A DNA stretch of 64,000 bases from positions 3,906,001 to 3,970,000 of the forward strand of contig NC_064681.1 of the NCBI RefSeq assembly GCF_023278565.1, given 5' to 3'. Below are positions 47,822 to 59,721 of the stretch, piece by piece (within the stretch, counting starts at the first letter, position 1; each line of letters opens with the position of its first letter). The translations under genes and the position numbers were made by a program. This DNA comes from Colletotrichum lupini (lineage: Eukaryota > Ascomycota > Sordariomycetes > Glomerellales > Glomerellaceae). A model generated the notes under the pieces. It ran no database searches. It was not told where the DNA came from and saw only the letters and a program-made list of their open reading frames with translations.

Positions 47822-49697
47822 TACGAGGCACAAGTGCAAGCGCTTGGGGGAGTGAGTTGTCCCGGTTGCCGGCTCGGGTGCTAGGCGAGGGTGGCTGTGG
47901 TGCAGAGAAAATGCGGAGGAGATGGGAGTTTTTGTTGACCCGCCTGCAGAAGAACACTAGGAGAACCTTATTTTTGGGTGCTTGGGACGGGATGAGTCTT
48001 CTTTTGACCTCCCCAGCTGGGAATAACGGCGTGGGGAAAGCTGACTTGGAGTTGGCTCTAACCAGGGGCTTGGGCTTGTGTCGTTTATGGGTGCGCAGCA
48101 TGATGGGCGGCTGGATTATGGATTACAATCGAGGCTGGAATTCACTTCTTCTCTTTTTCATAGTTCATGCCTTCTCGTATGGTATGAAAGTAGTCAAGTT
48201 ATCCTCCTCAATCCCGAAAGATGAACCCCTGGATGAGAATAAGGAGGGGGGGAGTGAAGGGCTGGGACGAGCGGCATCTTCAAGCTCAAGACGTTTTAAA
48301 CTTTTGCGGCGCCAACAGAGCCTAAGACGGGCCCCGGTCCAATCATCACCCCGGATGATGGTCGCGACAGGGTTATGCTGCCACCCCAACTCTGGGAATG
48401 GAACGCTCGGCACTCGAAGCGAGAAACGCCAAACGTTGTTCTGGGGAGGCCACTAATGAGCTAGTGTGTGTCCACTGGGTACTTTGTTAGAATTGGATAC
48501 TAGAGACTTGAGGTAGATACATGGAAGGGGGAGAAAGTGAAAGGGGATTACCGGTAAGCTTGCCGTGCCTACCGGTAATCCTTGGACGACCACAACTTCC
48601 CTCCTCTCATCCAAGATCCCCCTGTTTCTGTTTGGGATGAACGAGGTTTGGCCATTGTTTCTGGTCTGGCTTGGTCGTAGACGTGAATGGTTGGTTCGGT
48701 CGAGGGGGCTGCTTACTGGCTGACCAGCGACCAGCTTTCCTAGGCGGAACACGGCTTTAGCGGCTACTTATGGGGGCTGAAAATGATACAATCCTGTTGT
48801 GTCTTTTGTCAACATTTTTGCATGTTGGATGATGTACTGCTCCCTGGCGCTTACACCACAGCGGGCCTGGGGGTCACGACTATTCGAAACATGATCCGAA
48901 CATTGGCGCGGGAAGGACGGGACATGTACAGCGGCTGTGTTGGATCCCGGTAGACAGTCATTTTTTTGGCTGTATGGCTACAGCAGAACCAGCTGGGCAC
49001 ATACTGAGACTTGCTGTCATCCAATCCGTGGAAGGCCTCGTTGGCTTGTCATGCTAAACTTGGAGGCGTCCTTGTCCGCCTCCGTGAGGACCCCATGCTA
49101 TTGTTCTAATTTAGGTCGAATTTGGCTTAGGGTCAACTCTTCTAGACCATGTAGGTTGGTAATGTCGCTGATGCCGCGGCCACTGTCAGCCCAAAAGAAG
49201 ACAAGAAGAAAAGCTTGGACTCGAAATAGACTTATTCGCATTCAGACGAGGGACCTCTCCTCTCTCATCTTCCCTCCCATGCCCAAGTCCCCCAGGATCA
49301 GCATGCGTCAGGAAAATGCTTGGCCTGCACGCTTGTTCGTATTTGTTCCCACAACCACTCCCCTGATCCCTGGCCCTTGGCTCTGGCTCTCTGACTGCTG
49401 CCACCTCGGATGTCAGATACACCCGGCCGGCTAAGGCGCGGGTTTGGGGATGGAGACCATGCCACCATGGAAACTATCCCATCCGCGAGGCGGAGCTTAA
49501 TTGTGATTACCTTACGCTACTTGAGGGGCTACCGCCTAGCCGAATTTTGTTTCTTCTCGTCTTGGTAGGTAAGTCGAGGTGGGGTCTGGTTCCCAAGGGA
49601 CAATTTGCTTCCGAGACGGATTTGCTGAAGGAGGCCGCCGCCACATGGTTTTGGGACCAAGGCTTGGGAGTGATGGGATCAAACGTGGATGGTGCCT
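47822..49697. other. Intergenic region right of the gypsy element
   Basis: Composition returns at once to normal. The longest frame (47857-48456) does not begin with ATG and has no family resemblance. An inverted repeat lies at 48545-48581. Confidence 0.5.
48545..48581. repeat. Perfect inverted repeat with nested ACCGGT palindromes
   Basis: Arms GGATTACCGGTA (48545-48556) and TACCGGTAATCC (48570-48581) are exact reverse complements around a 13-base spacer. Each arm itself contains the palindrome TACCGGTA. It could be a binding site for a dimeric factor or a hairpin. Confidence 0.8.
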
Positions 49698-50119
<422 letters not shown>

Positions 50120-50875
50120 ATGCATACATCAACCCTCCTCGCAACCCTCCTCCCCGCCGCAGGAGCCTTCGCTCAATACGGCTACGGCGCACAAGAATCC
50201 TCCACAAACACCGCCTCCGCCGCCGCCTCCTCCTCCTCCAGCATCGCCGGCGTCCACGTCGTCAAGGTCGGCGACGGCGGCCTCACCTTTGAGCCCAACA
50301 GCATCACCGCCGCCGTCGGCGAGGTCGTCGAGTTCCACTTTTACCCCCGCGCCCACTCCGTCGCTCAGTCGGCCTTTGACTCGCCTTGCCAACCGCTGAC
50401 CAACGGATCCACGACGGGCTTCTTCAGCGGTCCGGTTCAGGTTGCGTCTGGTGTTGGGTCCGAGGTGTTTACTGTTGAGGTCAAGGATACAAATCCTAAG
50501 TGGTTTTACTGCGCTACTGGGCAGCATTGCCAGGGTGGTATGGTCGGTGTTATCAATGCTCCGTAAGTTTTTGTCTTCATTCAGAGTTTTGAAATCAAGG
50601 TTGCTAACTGATTTGATAGTGCCAGCGGTGCAAGAACCATTGAGCAATACGCCCAGGCTGCCGCCGCGGCGCAGTCCAACGTCGCTCCCAGCGCAACCGG
50701 CGGCGGCAGCCTCGGCTCCGCGGCCACCGGTAGCCCCAGCTCTGTCTCGAGCTCCCCCTCTGCTTCATCCTCGTCGCAGCCCAGCGCTGGCATCGAGGCC
50801 CGCGGCGACGTCCGCTGGGGCCTGCTCAGCTTGGGCATGGCTGCCGCTGGTGTTGTTGGTGGACTTCTCATCTAA
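50120..50875 (+). CDS. GPI-anchored cupredoxin-like protein
   Basis: Two exons, 50120-50562 and 50620-50875, joined in phase 2 (GTAAG donor, CTAAC branch, TAG acceptor); 232 residues. A signal peptide (about 1-18, ending AGAFA) is followed by a Ser/Ala linker, then a cupredoxin domain at about 45-150: VVKVGDGGLTFEPNSITAAVGEVVEFHF is the first strands, AHSVAQSAFDSPC gives His79, and WFYCATGQHCQGGMVGVI gives Cys131, His136 and Met141. All four type-1 copper ligands are therefore present. A Ser/Ala/Gly-rich stalk and a hydrophobic tail (LLSLGMAAAGVVGGLLI) suggest a GPI anchor. Such proteins are found on fungal cell walls; the role is unknown, possibly copper handling or redox chemistry. Confidence 0.9.
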
Positions 50876-51423
50876 AATCCTGCGGAGTGATTTTGTTTTG
50901 AGTAGGCGGGAAAAGATTGGGAAGGATTGCGGGATCACATTTATACCAATTACGCATTAACGGTTGGGGTTTACCAAAAAGAGACGGAAGGTTGGGTTGG
51001 ATGGTTGCAGGGCCTGGAGCTTCTTCCCATTGAATGGAATGAGTGGTTCGCCCACTCCTTCGATATACATAGTACCATATTGCATGTTTGCTACTTTATG
51101 ACAATTTGAATTTTGATCAACAGCAAATGAGAGAAATCATATTCCGTGCCATACTAATGCTTGGGTCGCTAAGAGGTTGTGCTCACAGCGGGACACGTGA
51201 TCCGTCTCACATACGGTATTCATATCCTTGGACCTCCCAGAATTGAAGAGACTCTCTCAAAGCGATTAGCTTTTGTTTCTTCATGTTCCTCCCCAGTTAT
51301 CTCTTTCTCACCGAGATCTTCAACAATCGAACTTGTCTTCATAAAAGACAAAATCGAAACTTGCCTCAAGTTGGCCTCCATTTGGCCGTTGGGCTGCTCG
51401 GCATTCTTTTGCCGAAGGTTCTT
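50876..51423. other. Intergenic region between convergent genes
   Basis: Separates the cupredoxin stop from the HET gene stop. No coding potential that I trust. Confidence 0.55.
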
Positions 51424-53069
51424 CTATGTCACTTCAATAGATCTCTCTACGACAGCCTCGGTACCGAACAGGTGGATGAATGTAGTTGGTACACCGTCTT
51501 CCATTCCCTTTTCCACCTTAAATCCATGCCCTGCGGGCATGTAATCTTCAGGTTTCATCCAATGGCCGCTGAGAGCCTTTTCATCCCGATAAATCCAGAA
51601 GTTATGTTGCGTGTCGAATCCACAGATCAATGTGAACTTAGTTCCATTGCCAGACTTGACCTCCACCTCTCCTTCAAATTTCCAAAGCTCGCAGCTCTCA
51701 ATAGTATGTGTGGACGGGATCCAAGCAGCAAAAAATGGTGAGCTCCAGCGCAGCATTACATGCAATTTTGGCTGCTTATCGTCGATGCAGAACTTGATAT
51801 TACGGCCAGGATTACGGCCAGGAATCCACAAATTCTCTGCCTGTAGGCCCATATTGAATTGCTTAGCGATGAAGAGAACGTTCTTTTCGAATGGCCGGCT
51901 TTCGGATGCGCAGCTGCTAGCATAGAGCTTGTCCGGTCTCGTTCTGACATAGCTCTCATTGCTGAGCTGATAGAGCAAAATGCCCTGGAATTCATGGATG
52001 GAACCTTCAATCTTTCGACAACCTAGCCCAAGAAAACAAAGAGCTCTGTCGACTGCGAAAAGCTTGGATTCAAGGCGGAGACCTTTGTTTGTCATCGAAA
52101 ACTACGGGTGTTGGTGTATACATGTTAGTAAAGAGATCTGGTTCGGATAATTCTTGTGATTTTGAACGGACCTCTGGGCCACGCCTTGGATCGCTTAGAG
52201 ATGTTAGATTGCAACAATCGCGGAAATGATCCGGAGTAGTGGTGAGGATGCCACGGAACTCTTCTAAGTCATCTATGCAAGTGACTGTGGAATCACACCA
52301 AGCGAACAGTGACATGTCGTTGGTCTCCTTGATGATCTCTTCCTGTAAACGAATGAAAGCTCGGTTGCCTTCCCCATAAAGCAAAGGCATACTGACGCCG
52401 AAGATGCCCAAGAGTGAGTAAGCGCGATCTTTCTCTTTCTTTGCCTTGCGATCAGCAGCCCACGACATGCGCCGGCCCACTGGAATACCGGCCAGGAGAT
52501 CCTGGATACTTTCGTGCGTCGATGAGTTGTGTCTCAAGATTTCAGCGTTGACGGATGTTCGCATTTGAATTTGTCGTGAGAGGTTGAATCGGCTGCCAAT
52601 TCCATTCCAATTCTTGTCGTAGAACTCCATTTTGCCCGGAGCGATGAGCTCCTGAAGGGTCCAGCCTCTGGTGGACCACACGGATTTTTGCCAAGTCATC
52701 TCCTGGACCGACATCTGAGAGATACGCGAAGCAAATCTCCGCCTCTGCATACCACCTGAACATTGATTTGATGGCTTCAGTAAGTTCGGTGAGGTTTCGC
52801 TTATCGATGCAGCAAGTGTCTATCCAGGCGTATCCGATCCCGATCTTGAGTGCCTCGGTGCAAGTTTTCTCAATCTTCGACCACCCAAGCAGCTTTTTGG
52901 ACTTTATGTCGGCACTGGCCATGTCTTCGAAGGTAACCTCATCCTCATCGCTCTCCCATTTGTGAGAAAGGATAGCGTAGGCTGTGGAAATGCCCTTCAC
53001 TCCGAGTTCCTGCTTTCTTGCCCAATGCATCTCCTCGATGCGAAGGGTGGAGCAGTTGAGAAGCTTCAT
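51424..53069 (-). pseudogene. HET-domain gene with a one-base frameshift
   Basis: Minus-strand exons 53069-52172 and 52101-51424, joined by a 70-bp intron (donor GTCCG, TTACTAAC branch, GTAG acceptor). The start MKLLNCSTLRIEEM, then YAILSHKWESDEDEVTFEDM and GYAWIDTCCIDKRNLTELTEAI, are classic HET (heterokaryon incompatibility) domain motifs. After FAYLSDV the frame continues as a non-homologous stretch, while the next HET motif, WSTRGWTLQELIAPG, is in another frame. The switch falls at a run of five T (plus strand 52685-52689). Both the phase of exon 1 (898 bases, one over a multiple of three) and motif order agree with one extra base. Downstream, AYSLLGIFGVSMPLLYGEG is the usual post-HET motif. 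HET proteins trigger cell death on contact between unlike strains. Sequencing error is an alternative to true loss. Confidence 0.8.
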
Positions 53070-53831
53070 CGTGACGTTGTGTGAGGAATGATGAGTAGAA
53101 ATATTGACGACTGCCAGATGTTGTTGGTTCCCAACGATTCAGATAGCAGTTGCTTAGAATATTGGAGCCGCATCTCACGCGAGACTTGATGCGGGACCAG
53201 CTGCGAAGGGATGCCATTGACAGGGAAGCCAAATCAGCAGGCTGCGAGGCAACGAGGCAACTAGGCAGAACCAGCAGCTGTGTCTCATATCCCACACATG
53301 CTAGCCTATTAAACCTGTAGAATATGTGACATCTTAACCTGAGTGCGCACACGCGACGAAAATCTCAGCTATGACTGGACGCGCCGTATCGCCTTCATCA
53401 TTTTGTCCAACGCCACAGGCGCTGAGAATAAATTTCGAGGGGAAAATGACACGTTAAGGAACTAAGGCTCAATAATATGCGATTCTCATTGAGGAACTCG
53501 CCGAAGTTGTATGCTCATTCGATCATTTTATGAGTTCTGCCGACGAATAAAGTGGACGAATGCACACGGTTTCTCTAGGGGCATGCATATTCCAAGGGTC
53601 TGATGACTCGACACGCACTAGTCCTTGCAGGAAGTAAGTAGAATCAACGTTCACATAGCATCAAGCTTATTTGAATCAGCAGGCGAAGTCTAGATTGAGT
53701 ACTTCAAGGAATGTCATATGTTACGAGCAATACTACATCTTTATCAGAACGACGAACATATCAAGCCTGGCTTCAGCTTGGAATCGGAGAGAACCGTTCT
53801 CAATAAATTGAAGTAAAGAAATCACCAACAG
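53070..53831. other. Intergenic region
   Basis: AT-leaning sequence upstream of the HET gene. No gene recognised. Confidence 0.55.
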
Positions 53832-54104
53832 TCACTCATGCAAGAATATGGAGTAGGCACCTTCTGACTTGTGAAACTCAATATTCATTTCATAATTTGC
53901 GCTGTATGTTGAGTTCATAGATGTTGGACCGAATGTCGTGACCAATCCCGAAGTCATGTATTTGCCCATATTAACACAACCTCTCGACTTTATAGCACCT
54001 GGGCTTGTCTTCGAAGCATGGTCTTCCATAAAAGTCTCGTTCAAGTTGGCATCGAGGCTGTGCTGTATACGATTCCTAGGACCTCCACTCGCCTTCCAGG
54101 CCAA
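53832..54104 (-). CDS. Possible coding exon of unknown function
   Basis: An open frame of 90 codons with no ATG at its start (it opens with TTG), yet its residues look protein-like (LDANLNETFMEDHASKTSP; NSTYSANYEMNIEFHKSEG). A CTAAC branch-like site and GAG acceptor lie about 20 bases upstream, so it may be the last exon of the small secreted gene to its right, via a GTACGG donor near 54228 in phase. It may also be a decayed fragment. I do not recognise it. Confidence 0.25.
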   Translation of the reverse strand: MAWKASGGPRNRIQHSLDANLNETFMEDHASKTSPGAIKSRGCVNMGKYMTSGLVTTFGPTSMNSTYSANYEMNIEFHKSEGAYSIFLHE

Positions 54105-54212
54105 TGAAGGGCCGACTCAAACGTTGTTAGAACAATAGTAAAAAGAAAGGGAGGGGAAAGCTTGGAATCAGGTACAGGAGACCCTGATAACTTTTGGGCT
54201 CACAATTTCATC

Positions 54213-54542
54213 CTAACTCGCCGTACACTTTCCAGGAGCATAGTATCCGCATCGAATCGCATAGTTGCCAATTTTATCAGGGATGTCGTAGTCTTTGGTC
54301 GAACTCCTAGCTCCCCGACAAATACCACATCTGAAGTTCGGGTTGGTTGCCGAGCTGGAGATATTCGACTCTTTGTCCTCCATCGTACCGCCAATGTCGT
54401 TTTTGCAATACCACTGGGCGTTGGAAGCAGGGATGGAAGCCATGAAGGGATCCGAGACGGTGGAGTCGTAAAAGAAAGCACAGTCCTTGGCCGCAGAGCC
54501 AGCTACCAAGGCCGCCATAATCAAGGTTGCCCAGTTCTGCAT
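54213..54542 (-). CDS. Small cysteine-rich secreted protein (effector-like)
   Basis: A single frame of 109 residues from the ATG at 54542. Residues 1-18 are a good signal peptide (LIMAALVAGSAA). The mature part has exactly six cysteines: 21, 46, 72, 75, 98 and 106, including a CGIC pair, which could make three disulfides. Short length, signal peptide and even cysteine count are the usual marks of fungal effector candidates; no family is recognised, and antimicrobial or killer-type roles are equally open. The gene lies amid other accessory secreted-protein genes. An alternative model removes the last few codons by splicing at a GTACGG donor to the frame at 53832-54104, which would cost the last cysteine; I prefer the short form. 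Confidence 0.62.
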   Translation of the reverse strand: MQNWATLIMAALVAGSAAKDCAFFYDSTVSDPFMASIPASNAQWYCKNDIGGTMEDKESNISSSATNPNFRCGICRGARSSTKDYDIPDKIGNYAIRCGYYAPGKCTAS

Positions 54543-55175
54543 GATTGGGACGATAATAGTAGGTTCGCGTGGTGGTTATAAGTCAGGCGGCGAGGGGATG
54601 GGTTAGAAGGCATTGACTGGACCGGTTGACCTAGGATCGCAAAACTGCTATGCGGTTGACCATACCATACTTTAATACCTGGCCTTCAATAACTCTTTGT
54701 GGCAAGATCTCGTAGCCGCCGTACGCTGACTCAAGATGCCCGTCGTCGCATCGTTTTAGGGAGGATATGATTGTCTTCTAATTCATATATCTAGTATTAC
54801 GCCCCTCGGCAAAGAGGAGCAATGTCATCTAAAAGAGTTTGTGACTTAGTAATCACGAGTCAGATGTGGTCCACCTAGTAATAAACAATGCCTTAAACAA
54901 GTATTGATCAACAAGTATTGAACTACATCGCGCTTGGGGAGCATCTAAAAGCCTCCATAAACCGACTTCTAGTGGGACCGACCTGGGAGGTGTGTTCTCA
55001 CGAAAGCGTTGATGGGAAAAGCCCGTCCGCCGAGAGCGCAAAAGTGGCAAATAGCATTGCATACCCACCAACTAATATGCAGGCGTTATATTCCATTCTA
55101 GTTAACTAGCCTTCCCGCATAGACTTCCCTGAGCGGTGTTTTACGAAAGACAGTGTGCTAAGTAAAGTAGTCTCT
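54543..55175. other. Intergenic region
   Basis: Holds the presumed promoter of the small secreted protein. The opposed frames at 54853-55109 show no family features. Confidence 0.5.
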
Positions 55176-57522
55176 TCACTCCTCCGTAGGACTCAAGGAG
55201 TATGTCAAACACCCAATATCGCGCGTTCCAGCAACACCTCCATTGATACCTGTCGGCCCGAGTTAGAAAGACATAAAGGCCACCCGTTTGGTGCATGATA
55301 GGATCCCGCGGCAATCACGAACTTACAATCGGTCCAAAGTTGGTAGAATAATTGGCGACATCCAATTGTACCCCCACCCCAAGGTTCCTTGGGATTCTGC
55401 TCCGTTACGGCAGGCGAGCACTGTTCTCTCCAAGCCACGGTATACTTCAACTTCGCGGCATTAAAATACTTCGAGTAGTAGATCCGGGTTATTGCCCCAT
55501 GTCCGGGTGTCACGACATCAGGTAAGACCTCATTGCACATAGCCTTGAGTCCCTGCTTGACTGTCACTTCGTGGACATCTTTGTGCTTCGGAAAGTCACC
55601 CTCGCTGTTGCAACGCAGTTCGCCTTTGCGAGGGGCCGTGTTGGTGATTTGGTACGAGTACGTCCCGCAGCCAGCATCGTATTGGCCCTTTTCGGCCATG
55701 ATGTTGCCTTCGCCTCCCGTGTGCCCGCCTAACGTGTTTTAGTCAATGCCATCCAAGGAAGATTGGGAGATGGCATGGACTCACATGTGTTCGCAACTGT
55801 TTTATATGCGTCTAGGCAGCTTTTCTGGCAAGAGCCTGCGTCAAATACCATGTTTGGCTTCCAATCGAGATTCACGATGTAGCCCTGGTACGGGTCGAGT
55901 GTGACTGGCGGAGTTCGGGCCTGCAGCTTGGCTTCCTGATTGTTGCCACTTATGTCGACAACCCATGAAAACGCTTGTGAAGCCAGGGCGTCGACTTCCT
56001 GGCAGAACTTTGCTGCCACATTGTACTTTGATCCTGCAAATGCATCCTATTGAATCTCGGCAGGTTTATCCATGGCGCAACTTGGGTTGGCAGATGGGGT
56101 CAAAGTCGTTGTCGGGACTCCAGTCTCTGCTGGTGGAGGTATCCACGCCTTCGTCGTTACTGTTGTAATGGGCGTTGATGTCTGACTCCCTGTACCCGTT
56201 CGGCATCCGGACACGGCTCCACACGATGTTTCGCAATATTGAAACATAATGCCAACGCCCTCACACGACGCCTCACATGCAGTGCTTCGTGAACATCTAG
56301 ACATAGTAGTTGCTGTGGCTGAGGCGGGCGGTGTGGTGATAGTGCCCGACAATAGCTCTTGCTTGATCGGATTCTTGTCCCCCAGAGGTAGATTTTCAAT
56401 GAGGGTGTTGTAAGCCATCATGAAGACAACTTCGCCAATGCCCTGAGCGACGCCTTCTCCGACATTCATCAGCGGGGCGAAATCTCTGACGAAATTCGTG
56501 ACCACATGGGCGGCATTGGCGACATTTCCAGCGGTGAAAGGTAAGGTTGGGGGATTCATGAGAAGGAGGTCGTCCAGTGGGCCACCAGGCGTTGCCATGC
56601 CAATGGCCCCTTGAGCACCACATATGGCGGATCCGAACTGAGCAGCGCGTTTACCATTGGCGTCACTGTCAAACTGCCTGCCATCAAGGCAGTCGGTAGA
56701 CCTTCGTATAATTTCTTCCAGCCACTTCGCTAGTCCTTCGTCCATGGTGACCATCAGATCCCCTGGGGTATAGCCAGCAGTAGCGGTGGCAATTGGCGTG
56801 ATAAAAGGTGTGGCAGTACTGGATAGAGCTTCGTCAGTAACATCGTACATGTAGCGCATGTTAAGACTATCTTTTCAGGAGAATCACCCTTCTGGTCTGG
56901 TTGGATCTGGCACAGGGGTAAGTGTAGCAACGCCCTTCCCTTCTGCAGATAAGACAATCGTTTTCGTGTCCGCAAGACCAGCCGCGCTACTAGCCGTTGT
57001 ATCAGGAATTATATGGTCCGCAAATTGAATGCTTGGCTGCTCGGGATGCTTGAAGCTCCAGGCCGAAAGGAGCAACATAGCAATTGTTGTGAACGCGGAG
57101 CCCTTTGACTTGAATGTCTTGGAGAGGAAATGCCCAAAGTGGCGACGTTCAATCTCGGCGTCGATTGCAAAGTTGGCCGATTGAATTACCTCTCGTACCT
57201 CTTGGTAGCACTTGTCATCAGTCTTTTCGCAACCGATCAACGTCTTCCGGACTTCGTCCTGAGCATCAGGTGACAAGGCAACATGGAACCCTGCACCCTC
57301 TTTGCCCGACATCCAGATCACTTTACCACTGAGATCTGGAAGTTTTCCCTTTGAAGAAATAAGGTATCAGCTTTCTTAGTTGGACCGGCGGACAACAATG
57401 GTACTCACATTTCCTTGATATTGACTGAGTTGTCCAAGATCGAAAACCTTTTCCTCTTGGGTCACAGCCAAGACTGCTGCAACGATGCAGATCAAAAGAC
57501 AACGGACGACTGTGGAGCCCAT
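55176..57522 (-). pseudogene. Large secreted-protein gene with three in-frame stops
   Basis: Minus-strand exons 57522-57409, 57348-55785, 55728-55327 and 55249-55176 give 718 codons in one consistent frame, but with stops TGA (56886-56884), TGA (56877-56875) and TAG (56049-56047). The splice sites look good (GTGAG, GTGAG, GTAAG donors; CTAAC branch in the last intron). The N-terminus is a signal peptide (LLICIVAAVLAV). Then come a KVIWMSGKEGAGFHV stretch, a hydrophobic segment (FTTIAMLLLSAW), a Thr/Ala-rich part, a cysteine cluster (CSRSTACEASCEGVGIMFQYC) and a C-terminal domain (GSCQKSCLDAYKTVANTCGHTGGEGN, DAGCGTYSYQI). Each stop is one C-to-T change from Arg, Arg and Gln codons. Weak-donor introns (near 56985 and 56080) could remove the stops but would discard protein-like sequence. 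The function is unknown; I recall similar hypothetical secreted proteins in other fungi. Confidence 0.68.
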
Positions 57523-58469
57523 ATCAAAGAAATCTCTGGGTAGAACCAAGATAAGAAAGCTATTCTTCGCGGTGGGGTTGTGAAGAGAGAGAGGTTTTCT
57601 CGCGTTGTTTTACAAATTTCTGGTGGTTTGTCTTCACTGACTTCAGAGGAGATGGAAGCGCGAGTATTTATGCCTTCTCTATCTTCCCCTGTCTTCATAA
57701 TTGAATTCGTCTTTCATCTCGGAAGGACTTCTTCGATACAGTCACAGGTTCAAGCCGGTGGTGGGCTGTTGGCTTCGGCCTGAAACTTCCGAGCTAATCT
57801 GCATGTCGACGAGAGTCGACCATTAGGGCCTGCGAAGGGCATCGTCATGCCGGGGGCTTTGGGGCTGCCCCAAAACCCCCACACGATGTCTTTCAGGATG
57901 AAGCTCAATAATCACGATCCATGACTGTCATTCTGACGCTTTTGTTGGAGTTGTTGGCTGGCGAAGCACGGGCCAAACCCTCTACTTCACATTGTGCTAT
58001 TTCAGCTGACCCTACCCACCGAGTTTGAGCAATGGTCAGTCGATGGCTAGTACAAAAATGGTGCTTGTGCATTTCACTGCCTGTTGGGGGCGAATGGTTG
58101 GAACCTATTTCTGCTGCATTGCTTGGTATGTATTCATGTCACTTGGTTTTATTTGACTGCTTGCCAACAGTGGCTCAGGGGCTCGACCTATCTGCCAACC
58201 TTAAGTATGTGTCTCTACAGGTAGCCAATTCGAACGGAGAGTTAGATTGCCCAGCTTTGGGGGCCCAACTAAACCGGGAAGGACCAAGCATGGCCCCCAT
58301 TGCCTGAACCGCAGCCAACGTGCGGGCGGCTTGTTTGGGGTACAAATACGTGGTTGGTGCCCTCACTTCATGTTCCAACACCAGCTCTGTACCCAAACAA
58401 CAGACCACATCCCAATCTTTCATTTTCCCCCGACACGACCCAAAGGCAGTTCGCCGCTCATAGACGGAG
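57523..58469. other. Intergenic region between divergent genes
   Basis: Presumed promoters of the secreted-protein pseudogene and the ankyrin gene. No gene recognised. Confidence 0.5.
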
Positions 58470-59334
58470 ATGAGCGGCGCCCCCAAACAGAGCTTCGTCG
58501 AAGCATGCGGAAACGGCGACTTACCACTAGCTCAAAGCATTATGCAGGATCACAGCGACCTCAAGGCACAGCAGAAACGTTATGTGTATCCTGACGCTTT
58601 GATGAGGCACGCAGTTAATGAGGCAGCCTGGAACAATCACGCACATGTTGTGGCCTTCTTATTCGACAACGGAGCTAGGATTACCGATTCATTTGTCCTT
58701 GCTGTATCTAAACGCCACAGCAAAACGATGTTGGAAGAAATCCTCAAGAGAGGGTGTGACATCAACACAGTGGAGCCGGGCGTGACCTTGCTGACGTTTG
58801 TACCTCCCATAGTACCAGGTTTTGAGAAACGTGACACTGATCTTCTCAAACAGGCTATCCACCGGACACATTGAGTGGATGGAGGTGCTGTTACAACACG
58901 GAGCAGACCCCAATGTCAAAGACTCGAGGGGATGGACAGCGCTTCACTCGGCTGTGGCCGAGCCATCGCTGAATTCCTGTCAGCTCCTCCTTGAACACGG
59001 TGCTGTATTGCCAGCAGACATACTCCAGTCTGCCATAGATTCTGATCACACAGATACAAGAATGGATATGGTCAAATATCTCATCGACAAAGGGGCTCAA
59101 CTCAACTATGTCCGCGACATCAAAATAGGCTACAAGATCTGGCAAGGATCCCCTCTACATGTTGCCGCTGGTACAAATCGACTTGACATTGCTCAGCTTC
59201 TGCTGAGTGCAGGGGCAGATCCCAGCGTCAAGTACTGGGACAATACGCCGGCCGACACAGCCAAAGAGTTGGAATACATGGATATGTATAATCTGCTTAA
59301 TACAGATACAGCCCCCGAAGTATCTACCCCTTGA
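58470..59334 (+). CDS. Small ankyrin-repeat protein
   Basis: Best model: exons 58470-58753 and 58854-59334 (254 residues), using a GTGTG donor and a CAG acceptor that restore the frame in phase 2. Ankyrin units are clear: FVEACGNGDLPLAQSIM at the N-terminus, MRHAVNEAAWNNHAHVVAFLFDNGARI, MEVLLQHGADPNVKDSRGWTALHSAV, CQLLLEHGAVL, MVKYLIDKGAQLNY, and GSPLHVAAGTNRLDIAQLLLSAGADPSVKYWDNTPADTA. The intron removes a CDIN turn, which suits ankyrin structure, so the true splice may differ; the 5' exon end is the weak point. No signal peptide or other domain is present. Such short ankyrin proteins act in protein binding; partners are unknown. Confidence 0.72.
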
Positions 59335-59721
59335 TGAACCACAAAGAACGAGATAGAATGTCTGTCCAACAAGCCCCCACAGACAATGATAGTGTCGGTC
59401 GCAAAGATGGCCACGTGAGGCTTCACTAGATACATACTACCCCATTTCAATACTCAGTCGCCGTAACAGATGGATGCGACCTAAGATGTCGCTCAAGATA
59501 TAAAGTGCAATGCAAATTCTGCTTGTAAAGTCTGAGTTTCTATGACAAGAAGCTCTCTTTCAACATATCAACATCGAATTATCAGTAGCCGCAATTTGCG
59601 TGCAACTCATAACCCTTTTTGAATTCTTTGCACGTCACGATTTCAGAAGCACCCAAATCTCCACCCAAACGAACACAATTACTAAATTATGATTGTTTCG
59701 AGGAGGCTTGCTCACTTTAAA
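59335..59721. other. Short intergenic region
   Basis: Between the ankyrin gene and the next secreted-protein gene. An in-frame upstream ATG at 59689 would add eleven residues to the latter. Confidence 0.5.

Noticed and set aside
47857..48456. A 199-codon frame right of the gypsy element
   Set aside because: No ATG at its start, opposed by other long frames, no recognisable domain.
52070..52172. A second apparent frame break in the HET gene (the 37-base stretch before the last exon)
   Set aside because: A 70-bp intron at 52102-52171 with a TTACTAAC branch site restores the frame exactly.
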